A stretch of 15,260 bases of DNA from an uncultured Bacillaceae bacterium (GTDB lineage: Bacteria; Bacillota; Bacilli; Caldalkalibacillales; Caldalkalibacillaceae): positions 1 through 15,260 of the forward strand of contig CALBTX010000082.1 of NCBI GenBank assembly GCA_937967685.1. Direction: 5' to 3'. Below are positions 6,589 to 13,225 of the stretch, piece after piece. The notes under the pieces were generated by a model. That model was not told the origin of the DNA. It did no database searches and saw only the letters and a program-made list of their open reading frames with translations. The position numbers were made by a program, and so were the translations under genes. Each line of letters starts with the position of its first letter. The stretch's first letter is position 1.

Positions 6589-7695
6589 TCATACTCCCTC
6601 CGACATGCGTGAAACATATTGGGCATAACGAATCGGTGCGGACAAAGAATGGTGGAAGACTTGCCTGTTGCCAGTCAGCTGAAACGATTGGCGTCCGGGC
6701 TTTGAATTCACTTCCAAAATCCAAACCTGTTGGTTGTGGTCGATCCCCAGGTCAAGACCCAATTCAAGCAATGTGCCGTGTTGCTTTTCCAACTGGCTGG
6801 GAACCGTTTGGGCGATGAAGCGTATATCTTCTTCAATACGATCCACTTTAGCTGGAGGAAAATGTTTTTGTAGAAATGGCCCGGCCTCGACGGCCGTTCC
6901 TCCTCCGTGCAGATTGGAGGTCAACCCGCCTTTTTTTCCTTGGCGGATCACCCGTCCGGTTTCTTGCCAGCGCCCTTTTTCATCCTTCTGCAAGAGCAGG
7001 CGCAAATCAAACGGTGTTTGGTCGGCCGTACAAAGTGTCAAAAATGGTTGCAGCACATAAGGATGCCCCTTGATATATTTTCTGAGCCAGCGTTCACAGG
7101 CGCGAAAGGAAGCGAATGTTTTGGAAAAAAGTTGATTATGAAACGTTCGCCCTCTGGCCTGAATGGACGCCTTATCCAGACTGACCTTGATCACACCTTT
7201 GCCATGGCTTCCCGAAACAGGTTTCAAAAAAATGGCTCGGTGTTCGCGCAGTTTGTCTTTCCAATTCGTTTGCGCGTCGACATAGATCGTTTCCGGCAAA
7301 TAAGGCCTCAGTTTGGCGTGCTCTTTAAGCATGTGATACACCTTCCATTTTCCAGGCAAGCCTTTGGCTAATAAAACGGACTGTTTTTCTTTCTGCAGCC
7401 GCTTGAGCAACGGCTGCAGACGTCTCAGTTGAGCGGCGCTGGTGTAGAAAATGCGATCATAAATGAGAGCGGGGAGGGGATATTTGTTTTTTTTCCAACG
7501 CTCACCCGTCCAGCGGTAGCCGAGAACCATATTTTCCTCCCACAGGATGTTTTCAGGGGAAAAAACGGTCACTTTCATTCCTTTTTTTTCAGCGAGTAAC
7601 GTTAAATATTTGTAAAATCTTTTTTCCAGAAAAGGCGGTTCCGAATTTTTCACGTAATCGACCACGATGCCCAGATGAGGTTGAACACGTGCCAT
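6589..7695 (-). CDS. YheC/YheD family ATP-grasp protein, short form (copy 2 of 4)
   Basis: This copy has 368 residues, close to B. subtilis YheC in length. It lacks the N-terminal domain of the other three and begins directly at the strand that follows the GIL motif (HLGIVVDYV, 7-15). LIYDRI is at 77-82. ATP-grasp residues are K158 in FLKP with loop SGSHGKGV (161-168), D230-L231-R232 in place of DFR, and E328/N330 in LEVNSKP. ATG 7695 is 9 bases after the upstream stop's last base region, with GAGGTG as ribosome binding site overlapping that stop. The mixture of one short and three long forms suggests that the proteins may work as hetero-oligomers or in sequence, which is inference. Confidence 0.87.
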   Translation of the reverse strand: MARVQPHLGIVVDYVKNSEPPFLEKRFYKYLTLLAEKKGMKVTVFSPENILWEENMVLGYRWTGERWKKNKYPLPALIYDRIFYTSAAQLRRLQPLLKRLQKEKQSVLLAKGLPGKWKVYHMLKEHAKLRPYLPETIYVDAQTNWKDKLREHRAIFLKPVSGSHGKGVIKVSLDKASIQARGRTFHNQLFSKTFASFRACERWLRKYIKGHPYVLQPFLTLCTADQTPFDLRLLLQKDEKGRWQETGRVIRQGKKGGLTSNLHGGGTAVEAGPFLQKHFPPAKVDRIEEDIRFIAQTVPSQLEKQHGTLLELGLDLGIDHNQQVWILEVNSKPGRQSFQLTGNRQVFHHSLSAPIRYAQYVSRMSEGV

Positions 7696-7704
7696 AAGAA
7701 CACC

Positions 7705-9075
7705 TCATTTTTTATCATACTGTGTTAAATACAGGGTGTAATCAAGCAAGCGGTGTACGGAAGGGCGCCCTTTGCGAGCGGCGCGCGAAGGACGCAGCGA
7801 ATCATCCGTTTTCGAAGGTTTGGAGTTCACTTCGAGAATATATATGTGCCCGTTCTTGGTCAGTGCCAAATCAACGCCCAGTTCTCCGAATTGTCCCTGA
7901 TAAATGCGCTCAATGACTGCACACACTTTTTTGGCGACGGTGACCAACTTGTTTCTGACGGTCTTCGTTTGGGGAATATGACAACGTTGCAAGATGTGGG
8001 TCACCGAACTGATTTCTCCGCCCCGGGCCACATTGGATACGAAACGGTGGGTCGGTCCCATCCGGGCCACCATGGACGTGACGGCCCACTCCCCCCGTTG
8101 GTTTTTTTGCATGAGCGCTCGAAAATCAATGGCCCGCTCATCCAGGTGCAGAATAGGGATGCCTTGTTGAACGATGTAATATTTGCGCCGGATGCGTTTG
8201 CTCAAATATTGATAAAGTGAGTGCAATGATTTGAATTGTTTATGGATTTCACCGTTCAATGTCGTATATTGGGAGGTAAAGCCCGTCATTCCCCGTGAGA
8301 TGCGGTAAATGCCTTTTCCTAATGAACCGTGAATCGGCTTGACAAAAACAACCGGATATTTTTGCAGCATCTGGCCTAAAATGGCATATGATTCGAATCG
8401 TTTTGTCTCCGGCAGATGGCGGGCCAATTGTTCATTCGTTTTCAGATGTCCGTACACTTCCCATTTGTTTAAGAAGGTTTGGTTGAAAAAAACGATGTGT
8501 TGGGCGGCCAACGCCTGCTTCATCGTTTGAAACGCTTCTGTTCTTTCCACTTTCCGGGAAGTGATCCGATTATAGACGACGTGCGGTAAAGGAAAGGAAC
8601 TCTTTTTCCATTTCAGGTTGGACACGGTCCATCCGCTGACCAGGCCCTGATCACCGATCAAATCGGATAAGGAGACGACATAGGCCAGGACATATCTGCT
8701 GCGGGCCAGGCGAATGACTTCCTTCATGAAAGTGTCCAACGGTGCAAAGGGAATGTGGTCTGACGTTTGGTTGATTAATATGGCCAGCACCGGACCGAGT
8801 CTGAGTTCCCGAGAGGAAGGCGCATAGCGGATGTGCAGTTGGCTTTGGTCCGGAATACCTAAATGCTGGGCCGCGTCGGGGTTCATCAGTATTAAAGAAG
8901 ACTTCGCGCTGTTTCCCAGACAAACGACCTGTATATGCCGGTTGGAACAGCGTAATCTGATCGGATAACCGGCGGGAATCTTCATCTTTTTCAGCATCCA
9001 TTTCGGAAAGCTGACCACAGGTACGTCTGTGTCGGTATGAGCATGATGGGAGATCATCACCTGTATCGGGTTCAT
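7705..9075 (-). CDS. YheC/YheD family endospore coat-associated ATP-grasp protein (copy 1 of 4, operon leader)
   Basis: 456 residues from ATG 9075. The N-terminal domain (about 1-92) is followed by LGPVLAIL (93-100), HVVYNRI (165-171) and the ATP-grasp domain with K246 in VFVKP, loop HGSLGKGI (249-256), D317-F318-R319 in DFRALMQKN, and E415/N417 in LEVNSKP. The frame is open to a TTG at 9105, but the predicted promoter -10 box at 9113-9118 would put transcription start about there, and no ribosome binding site precedes it; ATG 9075 with GAGGAA upstream (spacing somewhat long) is the better start. It is the first gene of the five-gene minus-strand operon. Spore-coat association is family knowledge; substrate is unknown. 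Confidence 0.86.
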   Translation of the reverse strand: MNPIQVMISHHAHTDTDVPVVSFPKWMLKKMKIPAGYPIRLRCSNRHIQVVCLGNSAKSSLILMNPDAAQHLGIPDQSQLHIRYAPSSRELRLGPVLAILINQTSDHIPFAPLDTFMKEVIRLARSRYVLAYVVSLSDLIGDQGLVSGWTVSNLKWKKSSFPLPHVVYNRITSRKVERTEAFQTMKQALAAQHIVFFNQTFLNKWEVYGHLKTNEQLARHLPETKRFESYAILGQMLQKYPVVFVKPIHGSLGKGIYRISRGMTGFTSQYTTLNGEIHKQFKSLHSLYQYLSKRIRRKYYIVQQGIPILHLDERAIDFRALMQKNQRGEWAVTSMVARMGPTHRFVSNVARGGEISSVTHILQRCHIPQTKTVRNKLVTVAKKVCAVIERIYQGQFGELGVDLALTKNGHIYILEVNSKPSKTDDSLRPSRAARKGRPSVHRLLDYTLYLTQYDKK

Positions 9076-9112
9076 CTTCGCAGTTCTTCCTCTCTTTGTA
9101 CGCAAAATCGGT

Positions 9113-9144
9113 ACTATAGATTATGTGCACACGCTCATCAAGGT
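9113..9144 (-). promoter_or_regulatory. Promoter of the yheC/yheD-like operon (overlapping sigma-A and sigma-K-like elements)
   Basis: Reading the minus strand, TTGATG (9141-9136) and TATAGT (9118-9113) are separated by exactly 17 bases, a good sigma-A promoter. Within the same stretch, CATAATCTA (9125-9117) matches the sigma-K -10 pattern CATAnnnTA, and AC (9144-9143) lies 17 bases upstream as the sigma-K -35. The leader before ATG 9075 would be about 30 bases. Which holoenzyme uses it cannot be told from sequence. Confidence 0.6.
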
Positions 9145-9245
9145 GAAACATTCGCACAGGTTGGGCTGGCGGATCGCTGAACCGAGACGCCGAACATCGC
9201 ATAAGTTGGGCATAGTTGGGCTTCAATGGCCTGCTCAATCAGGGG

Positions 9246-9342
9246 TTTGAAGGGCATATACTTATGTATGGTTTCAATTTAGCGCCACATGGTCTCACTT
9301 TGGGAGATACGCTTTGAAGGTCATAGACTTATGTATGGTTTC
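9246..9342. repeat. 30-bp direct repeat pair, 67-bp period
   Basis: Copies at 9246-9275 and 9313-9342 start TTTGAAGG and end ACTTATGTATGGTTTC, differing at only two positions (G/T at base 9 and T/G at base 14). The 37 bases between them are not repeated. The second copy contains CATAGACT, the core of the repeats at 21-150. They could be operator sites of a regulator or a dispersed intergenic repeat. Confidence 0.75.
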
Positions 9343-9442
9343 CCCTGGCGTCAAAACCGTTTTCCGGGGCTGTAAAAATGATTGGCATCCCGGGAAAAAG
9401 CGGGGGAAGCACATTTTCGGCGCAGAAAGGGGTGTATGGAAG

Positions 9443-9940
9443 ATGCATGTCCTTTATTTTGCTTACGGTTCGTGTATGGATGAGACGGATTTTCGGCGGA
9501 CCGTACCCGAATTCCATATATGCGGCCGCGCCCTTTTGCCGGATTATCGGCTGGTGTTCAGCAAGTTTGGGTCCGGCAGACAGGGAGGGGTGGCGGATAT
9601 CATTCCGGCTAAGGGTGATCACGTGCAGGGGGTGTTATATCTTTTTGATGAGGTCTTCCTCCCGGAATTGGATCTGAGGGAGGGGGTTGCAGAAGGCATG
9701 TATGAGCGGATTGAGATTGATGTGCTGATCAGGGGCTGTCGGCAACGGGCGTACACGTATCAAATCATCGACAAGGAAGCGAAGGAAGTCAGGCCATCAG
9801 CAGCTTACGCACGTCTGATCTGGAACGGAATGAGTCGGTTTGCGACACCTGATTATCAACAGCGTTTTCAGACACGTTTAAAACAGGATTTCGGCCTGTG
9901 CCTGCCTTCCAATGCTGAAAATGACCGGCGTCAGCGTTAA
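9443..9940 (+). CDS. Gamma-glutamylcyclotransferase-like (AIG2/GGCT fold) protein
   Basis: A 165-residue cytosolic protein. The substrate-binding loop YFAYGSCM (5-12) matches the family's YGSxM signature, and E80 in ELDLREG is at the position of the catalytic glutamate of GGCT enzymes, which cyclise a gamma-glutamyl group to 5-oxoproline and release the amine or peptide. The C-terminal third (KEVRPSAAYARLIWNGM) resembles bacterial members that end a typical domain. ATG 9443 is chosen because the similarity begins exactly there and AAAGGGG (9426-9432) precedes it by 10 bases; upstream codons to TTG 9314 look non-coding. It is divergent from the ATP-grasp operon and 57 bases before the NiaR-like gene. 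Substrate is unknown: glutathione-like, gamma-glutamylamine or other peptide. Confidence 0.85.
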   Translation: MHVLYFAYGSCMDETDFRRTVPEFHICGRALLPDYRLVFSKFGSGRQGGVADIIPAKGDHVQGVLYLFDEVFLPELDLREGVAEGMYERIEIDVLIRGCRQRAYTYQIIDKEAKEVRPSAAYARLIWNGMSRFATPDYQQRFQTRLKQDFGLCLPSNAENDRRQR

Positions 9941-9997
9941 AAAAAGTTGAAGTGACGGTGTGTTTGATGCAAGCTTATGATAAGGAGGTGTCAGCAG

Positions 9998-10546
9998 GTG
10001 GCAGGGCGGAACAACAAAATATTGGGTGAAAAAAGGCGTCAGTTTGTTTTGCGGTGGTTGAAAGAGAGTGACGAGCCGATTACGGCGAGTACCCTGGCGG
10101 AGAGAGCCAATGTCAGCCGGCAGGTGATTGTTCAGGACATCTCCCTCTTAAAAGCCAGAAATCATCCGATTGTCGCCACTTCCCAGGGGTATGTCTATAT
10201 GGACAAAGCATCAGCCGAGAAGCGGCCCACTTGTATTGTTGCCGTCAGGCATCTTCCGGAAGAGACCGAAGATGAACTGAACATTATGGTGGATCACGGA
10301 GTGTTTGTCCGCGATGTCATTGTCGAACATCCGGTCTACGGGGAAATCACCGCTTCCCTCATGCTCCGCAATCGCCGGGATGTGAGCAGATTTATTGAAC
10401 GGGTCAAGGAGACGAACGCAGCTTATCTCCTGGAATTAACGGCAGGATTGCATCTGCATACGCTGGAAGCGGAGTCGACCGACCAATTGGACGAAGTGTG
10501 CCAAGCCTTGGACAAAGCGGGTTATTTGGTGTCTTCCAGTTCCTGA
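9998..10546 (+). CDS. niaR: NiaR-type transcriptional repressor of niacin/NAD genes (HTH plus 3H domain)
   Basis: A 182-residue DNA-binding protein. An HTH_11-type winged helix spans about 10-67 (ITASTLAERANVSRQVIVQDISLLK), followed by the 3H effector domain (78-180). H85 in VRHLPEE, E93, H152 and H154 (AGLHLHTLEA) are spaced like the metal ligands known from the Thermotoga homologue TM1602. In Bacillus and Thermotoga these proteins use niacin as co-repressor and control NAD synthesis and niacin uptake genes. GTG 9998 is preferred over ATG 9977 because a perfect AAGGAGGTG (9982-9990) sits 7 bases before it. No nadA/B/C or niacin transporter gene is in the window, so its targets lie elsewhere. 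Confidence 0.88.
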   Translation: MAGRNNKILGEKRRQFVLRWLKESDEPITASTLAERANVSRQVIVQDISLLKARNHPIVATSQGYVYMDKASAEKRPTCIVAVRHLPEETEDELNIMVDHGVFVRDVIVEHPVYGEITASLMLRNRRDVSRFIERVKETNAAYLLELTAGLHLHTLEAESTDQLDEVCQALDKAGYLVSSSS

Positions 10547-10711
10547 TATTGAGATAGGTGAACACGGCCTGAACACTGATAGTATCGGACATATGGTCCC
10601 GAACTCAAGATGATCCACCGCATCGTCGGCGCACCGCAAAACGGCCCTCAAATAGACCTTGCTTTCTATCCGCGGTCAGTGTAGGGTTGAAATGGATAGT
10701 GTTTTCGGTTC

Positions 10712-10726
10712 TTCCTTGTTAAGGAA
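10712..10726. promoter_or_regulatory. Short palindrome upstream of the pRiA4b-like gene
   Basis: TTCCTT (10712-10717) and AAGGAA (10721-10726) form a perfect inverted repeat around GTT, about 30 bases before the start codon at 10756. It could be an operator or a weak hairpin in the leader. No convincing promoter was found nearby. Confidence 0.25.
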
Positions 10727-10755
10727 TAAATTCATGAGATGACGGGGCGATCATA

Positions 10756-12381
10756 ATGATTTATCAACTTAAAGTGACGTTAAAACATACCCAACCTCCC
10801 ATTTGGAGACGGCTGCAAGTGTCGGCAGAAACGACTTTTTTTCAACTACATCACATCCTGCAAGTCTCCTTTGACTGGTTTGATGTTCATTTACATAGGT
10901 TTGAAGTAGCGCATGTTCCGGAGCATAAAAGGGATGTTCCTGAGCATACACCGGGCGATTCGTATGATTTATTTCACTTCCTGCGGGCTTCGGCAGCTGA
11001 AGTGGCCGAAATCGGCGATCCCGAACAAAACGAGGGTTGGGGTTTGTTTTTCAATGAGAAGCAAGAAAAATTAGCGGACTGGCTCAGACAGGAAAAAGAT
11101 CGAATGACCTACACGTACGATTTCGGAGACAATTGGGAACATCTCATCGTACTGGAAAAAGTTTTCCCTGCGGAACCGGGGGTAGACTATCCACGGTGTG
11201 TGAAAGCACGCCATATTGCTCCTGAAGAGGACAGCCGTGGTCAGTGGCTGGATAAGGAGTGGGTAGAGGAAAATCCCGATCATCAGACAGAGGCTGCAGC
11301 GAACCAAAAAATACAAAAGGAAATCAATGAACTTCTTCGTGAAATGGATGATGTTGTCCAAGCTCCTGTTTCATTTTCTGTCAAGGACAATCGTGAGGAT
11401 TGGAAGGCACTATACGAAATGGCTGATCAATTCAAACGATTAAAGCCTTGGCAGTGGATGAATGATTTTCATATGTTTGCAGTCGTTGATCCGGAGAGTG
11501 AAGAGACAGGGTATTGTTGTGTCATGGGTGAAGAAGGAGAAGTTTACGGATTGGCGGTATATGTCGGTGAGCAAGGTTTTCGGTCTTTGATTGAGATCAG
11601 TGAAGACGCCGAGAATGTGAACCCTTACATGCAACGGTCATTATTACTGTCACTGGAGAATCGCTCGGATTTGGCGGTGGAAGACTATCGTCAAATTAAA
11701 AATCTCGGTTTGACCTATCGCGGTCGGAACGCTTGGCCGGTTTTTCGCAGTTTGTCCCCGGGTTACGTGCCTTGGTTTCTCGAAGAGTGGGAGGTCCGTT
11801 TTTTAAAAAATTGTTTGGAACAGGTCATTCATGTCAGCCAACGAATCAAGAAAGAACCACAACTGCTTGATGTTGGTGAAAATAGCCTTTTTGCCCGCAT
11901 CGGCCAGCAAACGGAAGATGGATACAAATGGGTGGACGGTTCTGTTTCTAACGCAGTGGAAGCAGAGTATGAGTATATCTATTGTTATATTTCCGAAGGG
12001 GAATTGAAATATATTCGCCGCTCATACCCTGTTAAAGAGGAGATCTTGGAGTGCGATATCTCCTTTTTTCCAGAACCGGTACAAGTTCAGGCGGATGAGC
12101 GTCCTTATTTTCCTCGTATGTATTTATGTTTGGACACTCGTTCAAGAATGGTTATCGATTACACATTGGTTCATCCTAATCACGCGACCGAGCAAATTCA
12201 ACAACAGTTTGTGGAACTGATTCAAAAATTGAAGTTTATACCTCAAGCCATTCACATTGATAATGAAGAAACTTATATGACACTGATTCCACTTGCCGAT
12301 CAGTTAGGCATCAGGTTGATTCATACTCGTTTGCCCCATATTCAGGAAGCAAAAGAAAGCATGTTCTCAAGTTTCTTCTAA
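10756..12381 (+). CDS. pRiA4b ORF-3-like domain protein fused to two uncharacterised C-terminal domains
   Basis: A 541-residue protein of unknown function. Residues 1-190 match the pRiA4b ORF-3 (IS1096 passenger TnpR-like) family: PPIWRRLQV (14-22), W41/H45 region, and YTYDFGDNWEHLIVLEKV (119-136). The usual CPPED-type segment is degenerate (CVKARHIAPEED, 148-159). A middle domain (about 212-350) has PWQWMND, DPESEETGYCCVMGEEGEVYGLAVYVG and a YRGRNAWPVFRSL block, resembling a domain of unknown function (DUF7309-like, from memory) found alone in Paenibacillus-type genomes. The C-terminal part (about 370-541) resembles DUF6930, ending in LCLDTRSRMVIDY (457-469) and AIHIDNEE (498-505). No membrane segment, signal peptide or SEC-C motif. 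GGGG at 10744-10747 gives a weak ribosome binding site. Codon use seems more AT-rich than neighbours by eye. The domain names should be confirmed. Confidence 0.8.
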   Translation: MIYQLKVTLKHTQPPIWRRLQVSAETTFFQLHHILQVSFDWFDVHLHRFEVAHVPEHKRDVPEHTPGDSYDLFHFLRASAAEVAEIGDPEQNEGWGLFFNEKQEKLADWLRQEKDRMTYTYDFGDNWEHLIVLEKVFPAEPGVDYPRCVKARHIAPEEDSRGQWLDKEWVEENPDHQTEAAANQKIQKEINELLREMDDVVQAPVSFSVKDNREDWKALYEMADQFKRLKPWQWMNDFHMFAVVDPESEETGYCCVMGEEGEVYGLAVYVGEQGFRSLIEISEDAENVNPYMQRSLLLSLENRSDLAVEDYRQIKNLGLTYRGRNAWPVFRSLSPGYVPWFLEEWEVRFLKNCLEQVIHVSQRIKKEPQLLDVGENSLFARIGQQTEDGYKWVDGSVSNAVEAEYEYIYCYISEGELKYIRRSYPVKEEILECDISFFPEPVQVQADERPYFPRMYLCLDTRSRMVIDYTLVHPNHATEQIQQQFVELIQKLKFIPQAIHIDNEETYMTLIPLADQLGIRLIHTRLPHIQEAKESMFSSFF

Positions 12382-12409
12382 CCGTTCGCCAAGGAGTCTT
12401 GTACGACAA

Positions 12410-13198
12410 ATGAAAATGTTTTATTGTCTCTTGACGCAATTGTCTTCACGAAAAATCATCTCCAAAACCGCCGGCAAAGCAGCCAAAGCGAGGTGGAGCA
12501 GACGGCTGATTCCCCATTTTGCCAGGGTCTATCAAATTGACATGGACGAAACGGAAAAAGAACAACATGAATATCCGAGCTTAAACGCCTTTTTTACCCG
12601 CAGGCTGAAAGAAGGCTGCCGGATCATCCATCCGGCGGAGGATACGGTGATCAGTCCTGTCGATGGCCGAATCACGGCCTTCGGGGCCATTGAAGAAGGA
12701 AGCTTTTTTCATGTCAAGGGCCAGCGGTACTCACTGGCGGAATTGTTGGCGGATGAACATAGAGTGCGCACGTATCGCCATGGACAGTATATTGTCATCT
12801 ATTTAAGCCCTGCGGATTACCATCGCATTCATGCACCCGTCTCCGGTCACATTCTTGGCCATGCCCCCCATCCGGGAACCGTGTTTCCGGTCAATCCGTT
12901 CGGCATGATGCATATCAAAAAAGTATTAAGCCGTAATCAGCGCCTGATCACGTACATACAAAATGAATATACGGAAGTGGCCGTTGTTAAAGTGGGGGCG
13001 CTCAATGTGGCCAGCATTCAACTGAGCGATCGGCTCACTTCAAGAGAAGTGCGGAAAGGAGACGAACTCGCTTACTTTGAATTTGGTTCCACGGTTGTTT
13101 TGTTGGTGGAAAAACATGCTTTTCAATTCCATGAACATCTTCAAGAAGGCCAGCGGGTGAAGATGGGGGAAGCCATTGGGCGATTGACTGATCAATAG
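12410..13198 (+). CDS. psd: Phosphatidylserine decarboxylase proenzyme
   Basis: 262 residues, the length of the Bacillus enzyme. Psd converts phosphatidylserine to phosphatidylethanolamine at the membrane and self-cleaves to form its pyruvoyl group. The cleavage site is FGST (225-228), so S227 becomes the pyruvoyl residue. The Asp-His-Ser triad for autocleavage is D85 (SPVDGRI), H141 (YHRIHAPVSG) and S227. NPFGMMHIKK and VGALNVASI are typical core segments. AAGGAG (12391-12396) precedes ATG 12410 by 13 bases, rather long; ATG 12416 is less likely. The usual partner pssA is not in the window. It is 28 bases after the pRiA4b-like gene and 27 bases before the dUTPase start, so co-transcription is likely. 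Confidence 0.93.
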   Translation: MKMFYCLLTQLSSRKIISKTAGKAAKARWSRRLIPHFARVYQIDMDETEKEQHEYPSLNAFFTRRLKEGCRIIHPAEDTVISPVDGRITAFGAIEEGSFFHVKGQRYSLAELLADEHRVRTYRHGQYIVIYLSPADYHRIHAPVSGHILGHAPHPGTVFPVNPFGMMHIKKVLSRNQRLITYIQNEYTEVAVVKVGALNVASIQLSDRLTSREVRKGDELAYFEFGSTVVLLVEKHAFQFHEHLQEGQRVKMGEAIGRLTDQ

Positions 13199-13225
13199 AT
13201 TTTAGTCCAGATGGGAGTCTGTCTT

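Larger units (their letters stand above)
9106..9442. other. Divergent intergenic region between the ATP-grasp operon and the cyclotransferase gene
   Basis: No gene is supported here. It holds the minus-strand operon promoter (9113-9144), two adjacent CATA(A)GTTGGG copies (9200-9210, 9211-9220), a third GTTGGGC near 9160, and a 30-bp direct repeat (9246-9275 and 9313-9342). The plus-strand frame is open from TTG 9314 but that stretch has no coding character. No clear plus-strand promoter is visible. Confidence 0.6.

Noticed and set aside
9076..9105. TTG start at 9105 for the first ATP-grasp gene
   Set aside because: It would be almost leaderless relative to the predicted promoter and has no ribosome binding site; ATG 9075 fits better.
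8651..9238. 195-residue minus-strand open frame overlapping the operon leader
   Set aside because: It runs out of frame over the start and promoter of the well-supported ATP-grasp gene and has no family features.
9314..9442. N-terminal extension of the cyclotransferase to TTG 9314
   Set aside because: It runs through the 30-bp direct repeat, shows no coding character and the conserved domain starts exactly at ATG 9443.
10587..10602. Small inverted repeat CGGAC/GTCCCG after the NiaR gene as a terminator
   Set aside because: The stem is four to five base pairs and no T-run follows.
10756..12381. Insertion sequence or transposon, given the IS1096 passenger-type domain
   Set aside because: No transposase, terminal inverted repeats or target duplication are seen around the gene; the family name is historical.
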